A DNA stretch of 64,000 nucleotides, taken from positions 310,001 through 374,000 of the forward strand of contig CAWHEX010000011.1 in NCBI GenBank assembly GCA_963828625.1, in the 5' to 3' direction. Positions within the stretch are counted from its first letter, which is position 1; every line of letters begins with the position of its first letter. This DNA is from PALSA-894 sp963828625 (GTDB lineage: Bacteria; Pseudomonadota; Alphaproteobacteria; Rhizobiales; Xanthobacteraceae). Shown here piece by piece: positions 8,637-18,197 of the stretch. A model generated the notes under the pieces. The model saw nothing but the letters and a program-made list of their open reading frames with translations, ran no database searches and was not told where the DNA came from. The translations under genes and the position numbers were made by a program.

Positions 8637-9719
8637 GGCTACTTCGACGATGCGCCGCAGCTTCGCCCATTGCTCGTCTTCGGTGAGGATGTTGCCTTCC
8701 TCGGTCGAGGCGAAGCCGCACTGGCCCGAAATGCAAAGCTGGTCGAGCGGCGCGTACTTCGCGGCCTCGTCGATACGGCGTTTGAGATCGTCCTTGCTTT
8801 CGAGCTTGCCGGTCTTGGTCGTCACGATGCCGAGCACGACCTGCTTGCCCTTGGGCAGCATGCGCAGCGGCTCGAACCCGCCGGAGCGCGCGTCGTCGTA
8901 TTCCATGAAATAGCCGTGCACGTTGATCTTGTTGAACAGGATCTCCTGCACGGCGTCGTAGCCGCCCGCGCCCATGAAGGTGGATTTGTAGTTGCCACGG
9001 CACATATGCATCGTGATCGTCATGTCGGACGGAATGTCCGACATCGCCACATTGATGAGATCGCCGTAGATTTCCCCGAGCTTGTCCGGATCGTCGCCGC
9101 GGTCGCGCATCTGTTGGCGGTACTTCTCGTCGCACAGCATCGCGATGAAGACTTCGTCGAGCTGGAGATAGCGGCAGCCGGCGTCTGCGAACGCCCGCAC
9201 CGCCTTTTTGTACGCCTGACCGACATCATGGAAGAAAGAATCAAGGTCCTTGTAGGTGGCCTTGTCGATCGGCGTCGGCGTGGGGCGGCCGTAGATCGCG
9301 GATGGCGCGGGTATGGTGATCTTCGGCGTGACCTTGGTGTGCGCGGCGACGAACTTGTAGTGCTCGATCATCGGATGGCTTGAGTAGCCGACCTTGCCGG
9401 TGACCTTGATGCCTTCGTTGCGCGTGTTCACGGCCGCGAACGCAACGCCGGTGTCCATCACGTGCTTTTCGACCCCGTCGAGGCCCCAGAGGAAATCGAG
9501 GTGCCACCACGAGCGGCGAAACTCGCCGTCGGTTACGGACTGAAGCCCGGCCTCTTCCTGCTTCCCGATGACGCGTTCGATCTCGCGGTCCTCGACGGCC
9601 TTCAGGTCGGCTGCCGAAATCTCGCCCTTGGCGCGTTTCGCCCGCGCGTCCTTCAGCGCGGCCGGGCGGAGCAGGCTGCCGACATGGTCGGCACGGAACG
9701 GCGGTCTGGTGCGCTTCAT
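8619..9719 (-). CDS. MetE catalytic-domain-like methyl/alkyltransferase, paralogue 2
   Basis: The 366-residue protein is from the same COG0620 family as its three neighbours. It starts at MKRTRPPFRADHVGSLLR; this ATG overlaps the TGA of paralogue 3 by four bases. Zinc ligands appear as H-x-C in ITMHMCRGNY, Glu in YFMEYD and Cys in ISGQCGF. The substrate-side loop YLQLDEVFIAM corresponds to the QxDE segment of MetE. It lacks the N-terminal MetE domain that binds the polyglutamate tail, so the methyl donor may not be ordinary methyl-THF-triglutamate. No frameshift is seen. Confidence 0.85.
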   Translation of the reverse strand: MKRTRPPFRADHVGSLLRPAALKDARAKRAKGEISAADLKAVEDREIERVIGKQEEAGLQSVTDGEFRRSWWHLDFLWGLDGVEKHVMDTGVAFAAVNTRNEGIKVTGKVGYSSHPMIEHYKFVAAHTKVTPKITIPAPSAIYGRPTPTPIDKATYKDLDSFFHDVGQAYKKAVRAFADAGCRYLQLDEVFIAMLCDEKYRQQMRDRGDDPDKLGEIYGDLINVAMSDIPSDMTITMHMCRGNYKSTFMGAGGYDAVQEILFNKINVHGYFMEYDDARSGGFEPLRMLPKGKQVVLGIVTTKTGKLESKDDLKRRIDEAAKYAPLDQLCISGQCGFASTEEGNILTEDEQWAKLRRIVEVAEEVWG

Positions 9720-10835
9720 TGGCTTCCCCACACCTCGTCGGCGATCTCCACGATCATCCGCAGCTTCGCCCATTGCTCATCCTCGGCAAGCGTATTGCCC
9801 TCCTCGGTCGAGGCGAAGCCGCATTGCGGCGAGAGGCAGAGCTGGTCGAGCGGCGCAAAGCGTGCGGCCTCGTCGATACGGCGCTTGATCGCATCCTTGC
9901 TCTCAAGCTGCCCCATCTTGGACGTGACCAGCCCGAGCACGACCGTCTTGCCTTTCGGCAGAAACCGCAGCGGCTCGAATCCGCCCGCGCGCTCGCTGTC
10001 GTACTCCATGAAGTAGCCGTGCGCCTTGATCGTGTTGAACAGGATTTCGGCCACCGGCTCGTAGCCGCCGCTCGCGACGAAGCTGGAGCGGAAATTGCCG
10101 CGGCACAGATGCATCGTGATCGTCATGTCGGACGGAATGTCCGCGATCGCCGCATTGATCATGCTTGCGTAAGTCAGCGGCAACTTGTCCGGATCGTCGC
10201 CGCGCGCTTTCACATGCTCGCGCAATGACGGATCGCACAGATAGGCGAGGTTCACCTCGTCGAGCTGCAGATAGCGGCAGCCGGCGTCCGCGAAAGCGCG
10301 CACCACCTTGGCGTAGAGCGCACCGAGGTCGCGGTAGAAATCCGCCATGTCGGGATAGATCGCTTCCGGCACTGCCGCGCGGCCCTGGCGGAAATGCAGC
10401 GCGGACGGGGAGGGGATCGTCACCTTCGCGGCCTGCCGGGTGTTGATCGGCCACGAATTTCCAGTGTGCGATCTGCGGATGGCCGGAAAAGCGCCCAAGC
10501 TTCTCCTTCACGCGCGAAACCCATTGCTTCGGTTGCACGCCGCTGCTGCCCTTGAAGGCAATCTTGCGGTCGCCGAGGAATGTCTCGACGCCGGGAAGTT
10601 CGCGCAGGAAATCGGTCTGCCAGGACTCGCGGCGATACTCGCCGTCGGTGATCGACTTGAGCCCGATCGCCTCCTGCCGGGCGATCAGCGCCTTGATCTC
10701 GCGATCCTCGATTTCGGTGAGCGCCGCCGCGTCGATCTCGCCGCGTTCGCGTTTTGCGCGCGCATCCTTCAGCGCCGCCGTGCGGAGCAGGCTGCCGACA
10801 TGGTCAGCCCGGAAGGGCGGCCGGGTACGCTGCAC
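9716..10835 (-). CDS. MetE catalytic-domain-like methyl/alkyltransferase, paralogue 3 (single-base frameshift)
   Basis: Two frames together give a 372-residue member of the family: MQRTRPPFRADHVGSLLR to HWKFVAD in one frame, then NTRQAAKVTIPSPSALHF to DEVWGSQ in another. Removing one base near 10445 restores the same reading as the paralogues. Zinc ligands are H-x-C in ITMHLCRGNF, Glu in YFMEYD and Cys in LSPQCGF. The start codon appears to be GTG, 12 bases after the dioxygenase stop. The break lies in a conserved stretch and everything after it is intact, so a sequence error is more likely than a true pseudogene. Confidence 0.8.
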
Positions 10836-10847
10836 CTGGAAGACTGA

Positions 10848-11729
10848 CTATTCCGCGGCGGCAAGCGCCGCCTGCTTCTCTTCCATGACGAAGTCGTACT
10901 TCACCTCGTAGAACGGAGTGTCGACCATCTCGCCGTTCGACGCCTTGCCGGGCGGCTTTTTGACGAACTCGACGATCAACGCGTCCTTCACGCCGTAGAC
11001 GACATCGTTGTTGATGAACTTGTCGCCCTTCTCGAACAGGTGCGTCACCAGATAGTGATAGCCGGGCGCCGAGACCGCGAAGTGGATATGCGCGGGGCGG
11101 ATGTGGCTCATGTTGGTGTTGTTGAAGAATGCGCCGACCGGGCCGTCCATCGGGATCGAGTAGCTGATCGGCGCGACGGTGCGGACCGAGTATGTGCCGT
11201 CGGGCTGCGACTTGTAGATGCCGCGCATCCAAGGCTCGGCGGTGCGGCGCTGTTCCTCGTAGAGGCCCTCGCCGTCGGTCTGCCAAAGGTCGAGCACCGC
11301 GCCTGCGATCGGCTTGCCGTTGAGGCCGCGGACCTGCCCGGACACGAAGCACGGGATGCCCGGTGCGCTCCCCGCCATGCTGGCGCCGTGCGCGACTTCC
11401 GGTGCGTCCGGAATGTGGAACGGGCCTTCGACCGTGCTCGGGGTCGCGCCGGCAACGCGGCGGTTGTTGATCTCGTCCACCAGCATGCTGACGCCCATGG
11501 TGTCGGACAGCAGGATGAACTCCTGACGCTTGTCGTCGCACTTCTGGCCGATGGCGGTGAGGAACTGGATTGTCTTGAACCATTCCTCGCCGGTCGGGCG
11601 GACCTCGCTGACGAACGAATGCAGGTGCTTGATCGCCGACTGCATCACCTCGCGCAGGCGGGGGTCCGGGATGTCCTCAAAGCGCTTGAGGACCGCTTTG
11701 GTGTGCTTTTCTTCCGACGGATAGACCAT
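10848..11729 (-). CDS. Intradiol ring-cleavage dioxygenase (catechol/hydroxyquinol 1,2-dioxygenase family)
   Basis: The 293-residue protein has the N-terminal dimerisation helices and catalytic core of catechol-type 1,2-dioxygenases. The four Fe(III) ligands are visible: Tyr in GEGLYEEQ, Tyr in PISYSIPMDGP, and two His in RPAHIHFAVSAPG. The core begins with TPSTVEGPFHIPDAP, the usual substrate-domain entry. It would cleave a catechol or hydroxyquinol between the hydroxyls to a muconate. It is sandwiched between MetE-like paralogues 4 and 3, suggesting that ring cleavage and demethylation or alkyl transfer are part of one route. Hydroxyquinol or a methoxylated quinol are plausible substrates. 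Confidence 0.9.
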   Translation of the reverse strand: MVYPSEEKHTKAVLKRFEDIPDPRLREVMQSAIKHLHSFVSEVRPTGEEWFKTIQFLTAIGQKCDDKRQEFILLSDTMGVSMLVDEINNRRVAGATPSTVEGPFHIPDAPEVAHGASMAGSAPGIPCFVSGQVRGLNGKPIAGAVLDLWQTDGEGLYEEQRRTAEPWMRGIYKSQPDGTYSVRTVAPISYSIPMDGPVGAFFNNTNMSHIRPAHIHFAVSAPGYHYLVTHLFEKGDKFINNDVVYGVKDALIVEFVKKPPGKASNGEMVDTPFYEVKYDFVMEEKQAALAAAE

Positions 11730-11835
11730 GGGGCTCTCCCGATTAAAGGGCGCTTCGGGGCGCCGAATTCGTTGCCCGGATAGTGGTTTTGCGGGCCGCG
11801 AACGTCAAGGCTCGCGGAGCCGGCCCTGGCCGGCC

Positions 11836-12935
11836 TCAGCCCCAGACTTCCTTCGACAGATCGACGATCATCCGGAGCTTTGCCCACTGCTCGTCCTCGG
11901 CCAGGATGTTCCCTTCCTCGGTCGAGGCGAAGCCGCATTGCGGCGAGAGGCAGAGCTGGTCGAGCGCGACGAATTTCTGCGCCTCGCCGATGCGCTTCTT
12001 GATGTCCTCTTTGCGCTCCAGCGTGCCGGACTTCGACGTCACAAGGCCGAGCACGATCTGCTTCTTGCCCTTGGGGACGAAGCGCAGCGGCTCGAAGCCG
12101 CCGGCCCGCTCGCTGTCGTATTCGAGGAAATAGCCGTCGTAGTTCACCTTGCCGAACAGCACTTCGGCGACCGGCTCGTAGCCGCCCTCGGAAATCCAGG
12201 TCGAGCGGAAGTTGCCGCGGCACACATGCGTGGTGATGACCATGTCGGACGGGCGGTCCTTGATCGCCTCGTTGATCACCTCGGCGTAGATCTCGGGGAG
12301 GCGCGTCGGGTCATCGCCGCGCTGCTTGGCCAGTTCCAGTTCCTTCTTGGAGCACAGGTACGCCCACACGGTGTCGTCGAGTTGCAGATAGCGGCAGCCC
12401 GCGTCGTAGAAGGCCTTCACGGCCTTGCGGTAGGTCGTCGCGAGATCGTCGAAAAACGCATCGAGGTCCGGATAGACCTCCTTGCTGATCGCCTTGCGGC
12501 CGCCGCGGAAGTGCAGCACGGACGGCGCCGGGATCGTCATCTTGGCGGTTTGCCTTGGTGTGCGCCTTGACGAACTTGAAGTGGTCGATGAACGGGTGGC
12601 CGGCGAAATCGACCTTGCCGGTGACGCGGATGCCGCGCGCCTTGGTCTGCACGCCCTGAAACTGGATGCCTTGCTCCGACTCGTATTGCTCGACGCCGGT
12701 CAAGCCCTGCGAGAAAATCGAAGTGCCACCACGAGCGGCGATATTCGCCGTCGGTGATCGCCTGCAGGCCGACCTCTTCCTGCTTGCGGATGATCTTCTC
12801 GACCTCCGCGTCCTCGACGGCCTTGAGCTGGTCCGCCGTGATCTCGTTTTTCTCGCGCCTGGCGCGCGCCTCCTTCAGGGGCGCGGAGCGCAGAATGCTG
12901 CCGACCTGATCGGCGCGGAACGGGGCATTGGCCAT
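11836..12935 (-). CDS. MetE catalytic-domain-like methyl/alkyltransferase, paralogue 4 (two single-base frameshifts)
   Basis: Three frames join into a 365-residue protein. They are MANAPFRADQVGSILR to DFLAGLD, then GVEQYESEQGIQF to FVKAHTK, then AKMTIPAPSVLHF to LSKEVWG. The breaks are one extra base near 12698 and one near 12553. Zinc ligands are H-x-C in ITTHVCRGNF, Glu in YFLEYD and Cys in LSPQCGF. The chosen ATG at 12935 has a GAGGAAA ribosome site 7 bases upstream. It is first in the minus-strand run and divergent from ligM. About 106 bases separate it from the dioxygenase. Confidence 0.78.
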
Positions 12936-13087
12936 TGACGTCATTTCCTCATGCATGGCGGGCTATTGCCCACTTTCGTACCATGATTTCGGGTGGACGG
13001 TTCGGGACTTGAATGCAGCCATTTATCTATGCGACCAACATGCGCCGGTAACCGGCAAGAAAATCATCGGCGGAGGTAACAGTCGCC
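12936..13087. promoter_or_regulatory. Divergent intergenic region between the MetE-like run and ligM
   Basis: These 152 bases separate two divergent transcription units and must hold both promoters. A GGAGG ribosome site for ligM lies at about 13073-13077. I see no clear operator palindrome and no fold resembling a SAM, cobalamin or THF riboswitch. Confidence 0.5.
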
Positions 13088-14498
13088 ATGGCCTACAAGA
13101 ACCTGGAGGAAGCGCTACAAGCCGCGGGCGATCCGGTCAAGATGCTGCGGAATTCGCAGATCGGCGCTTACGTTTACCCGGTGGTTGCGCCCGAATTTTC
13201 CAACTGGCGCGACGAGCAGCGGGCGTGGGCCGAGACCTGCGTGCTGTTCGACCAGTCGCACCACATGGTCGAACCTGTTCGTGCGCGGCAAGGATGCGCT
13301 CAAGCTCCTGTCTCACCTCGCGACGAACTCGTTCAAGAATTTCGCGGTCGATCAGGCGAAGCAGTTCGCGCCGTGCACCTACGACGGTTACGTGATCGGT
13401 GACGGCATCCTGTTCTATCTCGCCGAGAACGAGCTGGTGTATGTCGGCCGCAACCCGGCCGCCAACTGGATCGAGTTCCACGCCAAGACCGGCGGCTACG
13501 ACGTCACGACCGAGTACGACGATCGCTCGCCTTCGCGTCCGATGGGCAAGCCGGTGTTCCGCAAGTTCTACCGCTACCAGATCCAGGGACCGAACGCGCA
13601 GGACGTCATCAAGAAGCTCAACGGCGGCACCTTCCCGGACATCAAGTTCTTCCGGATGGGCTACATCACCATCGCGGGCCGCAAGGTGCGCGCGCTGCGC
13701 CACGGCATGGCGGGCGCGCCGGGCCTCGAAGTGTGGGGCCCTTACGCGGAAGGCGACGAGATCCGCGCCGCGATCCTCGAAGCCGGCAAGGAGCACGGCA
13801 TCGTTCAGGTCGGTGCGCGCGCCTACGCGACCAACACGCTCGAGTCCGGCTGGATTCCCTCGCCGGTGCCGGCGGTCTACTCGGGCGCCAAGCAGAAGCC
13901 CTATCGCGAGTGGCTGCCCGGCACGAGCTACGAGGCGAACGCCGGTCTCGGCGGCAGCTTCGTGTCGAAGAACGTCGAGGACTATTACACCTCGCCGTGG
14001 GAACTCGGTTACGACAGCTTCACCAAGTTCGACCACGACTTCATCGGCAAGGAAGCCCTGCAGGAGATGGCGAAGAAGACCTCGCACCGCAAGAAGGTGA
14101 CGTTCGCGTGGGACAACGCGGACGTCAGCAAGGTGATGGCGTCGATGTTCGCGCCGCCCGGCGAGAACTACAAATACATCGACATTCCGCTCTCGAACTA
14201 CGCATCGAGCTCGTTCGACGCGGTGATGAGCGGCGGCAAGGTCGCCGGCGCCTCGATGTTCTCGGGCTTCAGCTGGAACGAGCGCAAGATGCTCTCGCTC
14301 GGCTTCGTCGAGGAGCAATACGCCAAGCCCGGCACCAAGCTCACGCTGGTGTGGGGCGAGGAGAACGGCGGCACCAAGAAGACCACGGTCGAGCGCCACA
14401 AGCAGACCGAGATCAACGTGGTGGTCGGCCCGACGCCCTATGGGGCGCAGGCGCGCGAGACCTATCATCAAGGCTGGCGCACGCAGGCGGCGGAGTGA
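13088..14498 (+). CDS. ligM: THF-dependent aromatic O-demethylase, LigM/DesA type (GcvT family; single-base frameshift)
   Basis: LigM moves the methyl group of vanillate or 3-O-methylgallate to tetrahydrofolate, giving a free catechol and 5-methyl-THF. The repaired protein is 469 residues (LigM is about 470). It carries family segments such as PVKMLRNSQIGAYVYP, APEFSNWRDEQRAW, LFDQSHHMV, NSFKNFAVDQAKQF, YRYQIQGPNAQ and LESGWIPSPVPAVY. One extra base near 13272 splits HHMVD from LFVRGKDAL. Thirteen bases downstream is an extradiol dioxygenase gene. It diverges from the MetE-like run, and THF C1 genes lie at 37803-40505. Syringate (DesA) is an alternative substrate. Confidence 0.85.
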
Positions 14499-14511
14499 AT
14501 ACTGGGCGGCC

Positions 14512-15546
14512 ATGAGCCTGCCGCCCACCAACTTCGGTCCCCCGTTCAACATCACGCGCGCGAGTCACCTCGTGCTGACCGCGCGCGACCTTGCGAAATC
14601 GCGCGATTTCTACACCGAGGTAATCGGCCTGAAGGTGGCGGACGAGACCGCCACCACGATCCATCTGCGCGGGGTCGAGGAGCGCGCGCATCATTGCCTC
14701 ACGCTCAGGCGCACCAAGGAAGAGCCGGGCTGCGAGCGGTTGGGCTTTCGGGTGTTCGAGGACGACGACCTCGAAAGGGCGAAGGCGCATTTCGATACGG
14801 CAGATATTCCGGCGAAGTTCGTCAACGTGCCGTTTCAGGGCCGCACGCTGCACGTCAGCGATAACTCCGGAACGCCACTCGAACTCTGCGCCCGGATGAA
14901 GACGCTGCCGCGTGCGCACGCGCGCGCCCACGAGCATAAGGGCGCGGGCGCGCTGCGGCTCGATCATTTTCAGGTGCTGGTACCGGATGTGCCCGCAACG
15001 GCCGCGTTTTATGCGGCGCTCGGATTTCGTGTGTCGGACTATTACTGCGTGGGCGAGCGGGTGGTCGCGACCTTCCTGCATCGCAAGGGCAACCCGCACG
15101 ATATCGTGTTCATGAACCGCGCGGGCCCGCGCTTCCATCACGCGGGCTTCATCGTCGGCGAGATGCATCACGTCGTGCGCGCGCTCGATTGCGCCGGCAA
15201 TCTCGGCTTCGCGGAGAATTTGGAGCACGGGCCCGGCCGTCACGGGCACGGGCATTCGTACTACCTGTACCTGCGCGATCCGGACGGGCATCGAGTCGAG
15301 CTGTTGCTGCCCGCCGCGCAGGTCATCGACATCGACGACGAGCCGGTGCGCCATGACCTCAAGGGCAACAACACCAATCTTTGGGGGCCGCCGCCGCCGC
15401 GCTCGTGGTTCGAGGAGTGCTCGCCGCTGATCGGCGCGAAGGTTACGGCGCCGGACGCGCAGGGCGATCCGCTGACGCTGGAGAAGTACCTGTTTGCGAA
15501 ATCGCCGGAAGCCGCGAAGCCGGAGGCAGTGAAGCGCCGGGCCTAG
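14512..15546 (+). CDS. Type I extradiol dioxygenase (homoprotocatechuate 2,3-dioxygenase-like, VOC fold)
   Basis: The 344-residue protein starts at MSLPPTNFGPPFN. It has two vicinal-oxygen-chelate modules (HLVLTARDLAKSRDFY and LDHFQVLVPDVPATAAFY). The metal ligands expected for homoprotocatechuate 2,3-dioxygenase are present in the second module: His in RLDHFQV, His in FHHAGF and Glu in HRVELLLP. It would open a catechol ring next to the diol using Fe(II) or Mn(II). It follows LigM by 13 bases, so it may act on the demethylated product. The last 15 residues are Lys/Ala-rich. The stop overlaps the convergent livF stop in a CTAG palindrome. Confidence 0.88.
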   Translation: MSLPPTNFGPPFNITRASHLVLTARDLAKSRDFYTEVIGLKVADETATTIHLRGVEERAHHCLTLRRTKEEPGCERLGFRVFEDDDLERAKAHFDTADIPAKFVNVPFQGRTLHVSDNSGTPLELCARMKTLPRAHARAHEHKGAGALRLDHFQVLVPDVPATAAFYAALGFRVSDYYCVGERVVATFLHRKGNPHDIVFMNRAGPRFHHAGFIVGEMHHVVRALDCAGNLGFAENLEHGPGRHGHGHSYYLYLRDPDGHRVELLLPAAQVIDIDDEPVRHDLKGNNTNLWGPPPPRSWFEECSPLIGAKVTAPDAQGDPLTLEKYLFAKSPEAAKPEAVKRRA

Positions 15547-16280
15547 TGCTTGGCCTTGCCGCGCTTCAGGCGGTCGCTGTCGGCGACGCCGAGATATTTC
15601 TCAAGGATCGCAGGATTCGCGGCGAGGACCGCGCTCTCGGCCTCATGCACGATTGCGCCGCGCTCGATGATGGCGGCGCGGTCGGTCACGCCGAGGATCT
15701 TCTTGGCGTTCTGCTCCACGAGGATTGCCGACAGGCCTTCCTCGCGGATGATGCGCTTGAGCGCCGCAAGCAGCTCATCGACGATGATCGGCGCGAGGCC
15801 TTCGAGCGGCTCGTCGAGCAGGATGATGCGCGGATTGAGGATGAGCGCGCGGCCGACCGCGAGCATCTGCTGCTCGCCGCCGGAAAGCTGGTTGCCGAGA
15901 TTGCGCTTGCGCTCCGCGAGGCGCGGGAACATCGCGTAGACCTTCTGCGTGGTCCACGGCCCCGGCCGCGCCACGGCGGTGAGGTTCTCGTCCACGGTCA
16001 GCGACTTGAAGATGTTGCGCTCCTGCGGCACCCAGCCGACGCCCGCATGCGCGCGCTGGTCTGCGCGCAGGCCGGTGATGTCGCGCCCGGCAAGACGGAT
16101 CGTGCCGCCGAAATAGCGCGTCACGCCGACGATCGAATTGACCAGCGTGGTCTTGCCCATGCCGTTGCGGCCGAGCAGCGCGAGCGACTGTCCTTCCGGT
16201 ATCGCGAGCGACACCTGCGACAGCACCACGGCCTCGCCGTAGCCGGTGCGCAGCTTCTCGATGGCGAGGAGGTCAGCCAT
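15543..16280 (-). CDS. livF: Branched-chain-type ABC transporter ATPase LivF (system 1)
   Basis: The 245-residue ATPase has Walker A GRNGMGKTT, signature LSGGEQQML, Walker B IILLDEP and a switch His region typical of LivF. It is the last gene of the importer set livK-H-M-G-F, and its ATG lies inside the livG 3' end (8-base overlap). It powers uptake through LivHM. The set follows the protocatechuate genes in the same orientation, so the cargo is more likely an aromatic acid than leucine; this is inferred from context only. Confidence 0.92.
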   Translation of the reverse strand: MADLLAIEKLRTGYGEAVVLSQVSLAIPEGQSLALLGRNGMGKTTLVNSIVGVTRYFGGTIRLAGRDITGLRADQRAHAGVGWVPQERNIFKSLTVDENLTAVARPGPWTTQKVYAMFPRLAERKRNLGNQLSGGEQQMLAVGRALILNPRIILLDEPLEGLAPIIVDELLAALKRIIREEGLSAILVEQNAKKILGVTDRAAIIERGAIVHEAESAVLAANPAILEKYLGVADSDRLKRGKAKH

Positions 16281-17025
16281 GCGCTTCCTCGCCGAGATAG
16301 ACGGCCTTCACGCGCGGGTCGGCCGCGACCTCTTCGGGCGGGCCTTCGACGAACAGCGCGCCGTTGACCAGCACCGAGATGCGGTCCGCGAAGGAGAACA
16401 CGATGTCCATGTCGTGCTCGATCAGCAGCACGGTCACGTCCTTGGGCAGCGCCGCCACCGCATTGAGGATGTCGTGCCGCTCTGCCTCGGGCACGCCGGC
16501 GGCCGGCTCGTCGAGCAGCAGCACATGCGGCCGGCAGGCGATCGCCAGCGCGATCTCCAGCAGCCGCTGCTTGCCGTAGGGCAGGTTGCCGGTGCGCTCT
16601 TCCATCACGTCGGCGAGGCGGAAGCGGTCGAGGATATCGACCGATTCCTCCACCACCACGGACTTCGAGCCCACCGGCCGCCACCACTGACTGCCAAGTT
16701 CCATGCGCTCCGAGACCGCGAGGCCGATCGTCTCGATCGGCGTCAGGTCGGCGAACAGCTGATTGATCTGGAAGGTGCGCGCGATGCCGAGCTGCACGCG
16801 CTTGTGCGGCTCGAGATCGGTGATGTCCTGCCCGTCGAGCGCAATGCGGCCGGCGGTCGGGCGCAGCACGCCGGTGAGCAGGTTGATCAGTGTGGTCTTG
16901 CCCGCGCCGTTCGGGCCGATCAGCGCGTGACGCGCGCCCTTCTCGATCGACAGCGACACGTCGTTCGACGCGACGATGCCGCCGAACTGCTTGGTCAGGC
17001 CATTGGTTTGCAGGACCGGCGCCAT
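16273..17025 (-). CDS. livG: Branched-chain-type ABC transporter ATPase LivG (system 1)
   Basis: The 250-residue ATPase has Walker A GPNGAGKTT, the LivG-type signature LPYGKQRLLEIA and Walker B VLLLDEPAAGV. The ATG at 17025 overlaps the livM TGA by one base and was preferred over a GTG one codon earlier. It partners LivF as the second nucleotide-binding subunit. Confidence 0.92.
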   Translation of the reverse strand: MAPVLQTNGLTKQFGGIVASNDVSLSIEKGARHALIGPNGAGKTTLINLLTGVLRPTAGRIALDGQDITDLEPHKRVQLGIARTFQINQLFADLTPIETIGLAVSERMELGSQWWRPVGSKSVVVEESVDILDRFRLADVMEERTGNLPYGKQRLLEIALAIACRPHVLLLDEPAAGVPEAERHDILNAVAALPKDVTVLLIEHDMDIVFSFADRISVLVNGALFVEGPPEEVAADPRVKAVYLGEEAHG

Positions 17026-18197
17026 CACGAAGCCTTCGGCTTGCGGGCAAACCGCGCCTTGAAGCTCGCCTGCATGGCGTTCGCGCGTTCGGTGATCGCG
17101 GACGTGAAGGAAAGGACCTGTGGACGCGCCAACCCAAGAACGAACATGAGCACGACCGTGAAGATGATGCTCTGCATGAAGGGCAGCTTGGTCCAGGTGC
17201 AGATCGCGAAGATGATCGCCGCCATCGCGGCGCCGTAGACGCGCCCGAACATGATCATCATGACGAGCAGCAGCCCGAGCCAGAACTGCCAGTATTGCGG
17301 GTTCACGGCTGCGAGGTAGTCCTGCACGAACTTGAACACGACCGCGCCGATCAGGCCGCCGTAGAGATAGCCGGTGCCGCCGATGATCAGCATCAGCATC
17401 ACGTCGGCGGAGCGCTCGAAATCGAGTACCGAGAGCGAGGCGAACTGCGTCGACTGCGTCAGCAGCGCACCCGCGATGCCCGCGTAGCCGGCCGCGATGG
17501 TGTAGATCGCAACGAGGCGGCCGTTGACATGGATGCCGACCGCCGAGGCGCGCAGCGGATTGCCTTTCACCGAGCGCAGCGACAGGCCGAACGGCGAGTT
17601 CACCAGCCGGCGCGCGATCACGAACAGGACGAACAGCACGACGAGGCTGTAGATGTAGGCCGTATGGCCGTAGAGGTCGAACTGGAAGTGGCCGAGCAGC
17701 GGCTCCATCACGATGCCCTGCAGGCCGTCCGCGCCGCCCGTGATGGCAAGCTGGTTCGCGATCTCGCGCAGCACCAGCGCGACGCCGAGCGTGACCATCA
17801 GGCGCGTCAGGTCCGAGCCGCGCAGCACCAGGAAGCTGCTGGCGAAGCCGAGCACCGCCGCGGCGAGTCCGGAGGCGAACAGCGCCAGCAGCGGCTCCTT
17901 GATGATCCCGTGCTTCGCGAGCAGTCCGGCTACGTAGGCGCCGAAGCCGAAGAAGGCCGCATGGCCGAGCGAGACGATGCCCGCATAGCCGAGCACGAAG
18001 TCGAGCGACACGGCGAACAGGCCGAGGATCGCGATCTCGGTGAGGATGAGATGCTTGGTCGGAAACAGGAAGATCGTCGCGAACGCCACAAGCCAGAACA
18101 CGATCTCGGCCGGTCCCCAGCGGCCGCGTGACGCCAGGAACGAGCTCGCCTGCGTCACCAGCGCGGGCGCGACAGCGCGGTGCTCCACCGCACTCAT
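17025..18197 (-). CDS. livM: Branched-chain-type ABC transporter permease LivM (system 1)
   Basis: The 390-residue inner-membrane permease has about ten hydrophobic segments and the LivM signature YAGIVSLGHAAFFGFGAYV (about residues 71-89). The N-terminus has about 30 extra polar residues before the first membrane helix. The start overlaps the livH stop (ATGA). It forms the channel with LivH. Confidence 0.92.
   Translation of the reverse strand: MSAVEHRAVAPALVTQASSFLASRGRWGPAEIVFWLVAFATIFLFPTKHLILTEIAILGLFAVSLDFVLGYAGIVSLGHAAFFGFGAYVAGLLAKHGIIKEPLLALFASGLAAAVLGFASSFLVLRGSDLTRLMVTLGVALVLREIANQLAITGGADGLQGIVMEPLLGHFQFDLYGHTAYIYSLVVLFVLFVIARRLVNSPFGLSLRSVKGNPLRASAVGIHVNGRLVAIYTIAAGYAGIAGALLTQSTQFASLSVLDFERSADVMLMLIIGGTGYLYGGLIGAVVFKFVQDYLAAVNPQYWQFWLGLLLVMMIMFGRVYGAAMAAIIFAICTWTKLPFMQSIIFTVVLMFVLGLARPQVLSFTSAITERANAMQASFKARFARKPKAS

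Noticed and set aside
12936..13087. Possible SAM, cobalamin or THF riboswitch upstream of the MetE-like run
   Set aside because: The region is only 152 bases and shared by two divergent genes. I could not see conserved riboswitch core motifs or an expression-platform hairpin.
16890..18131. Open frame of 413 codons antisense to livG/livM
   Set aside because: Composition is Arg/Glu/His-rich without domains, and it is the mirror of conserved permease codons.
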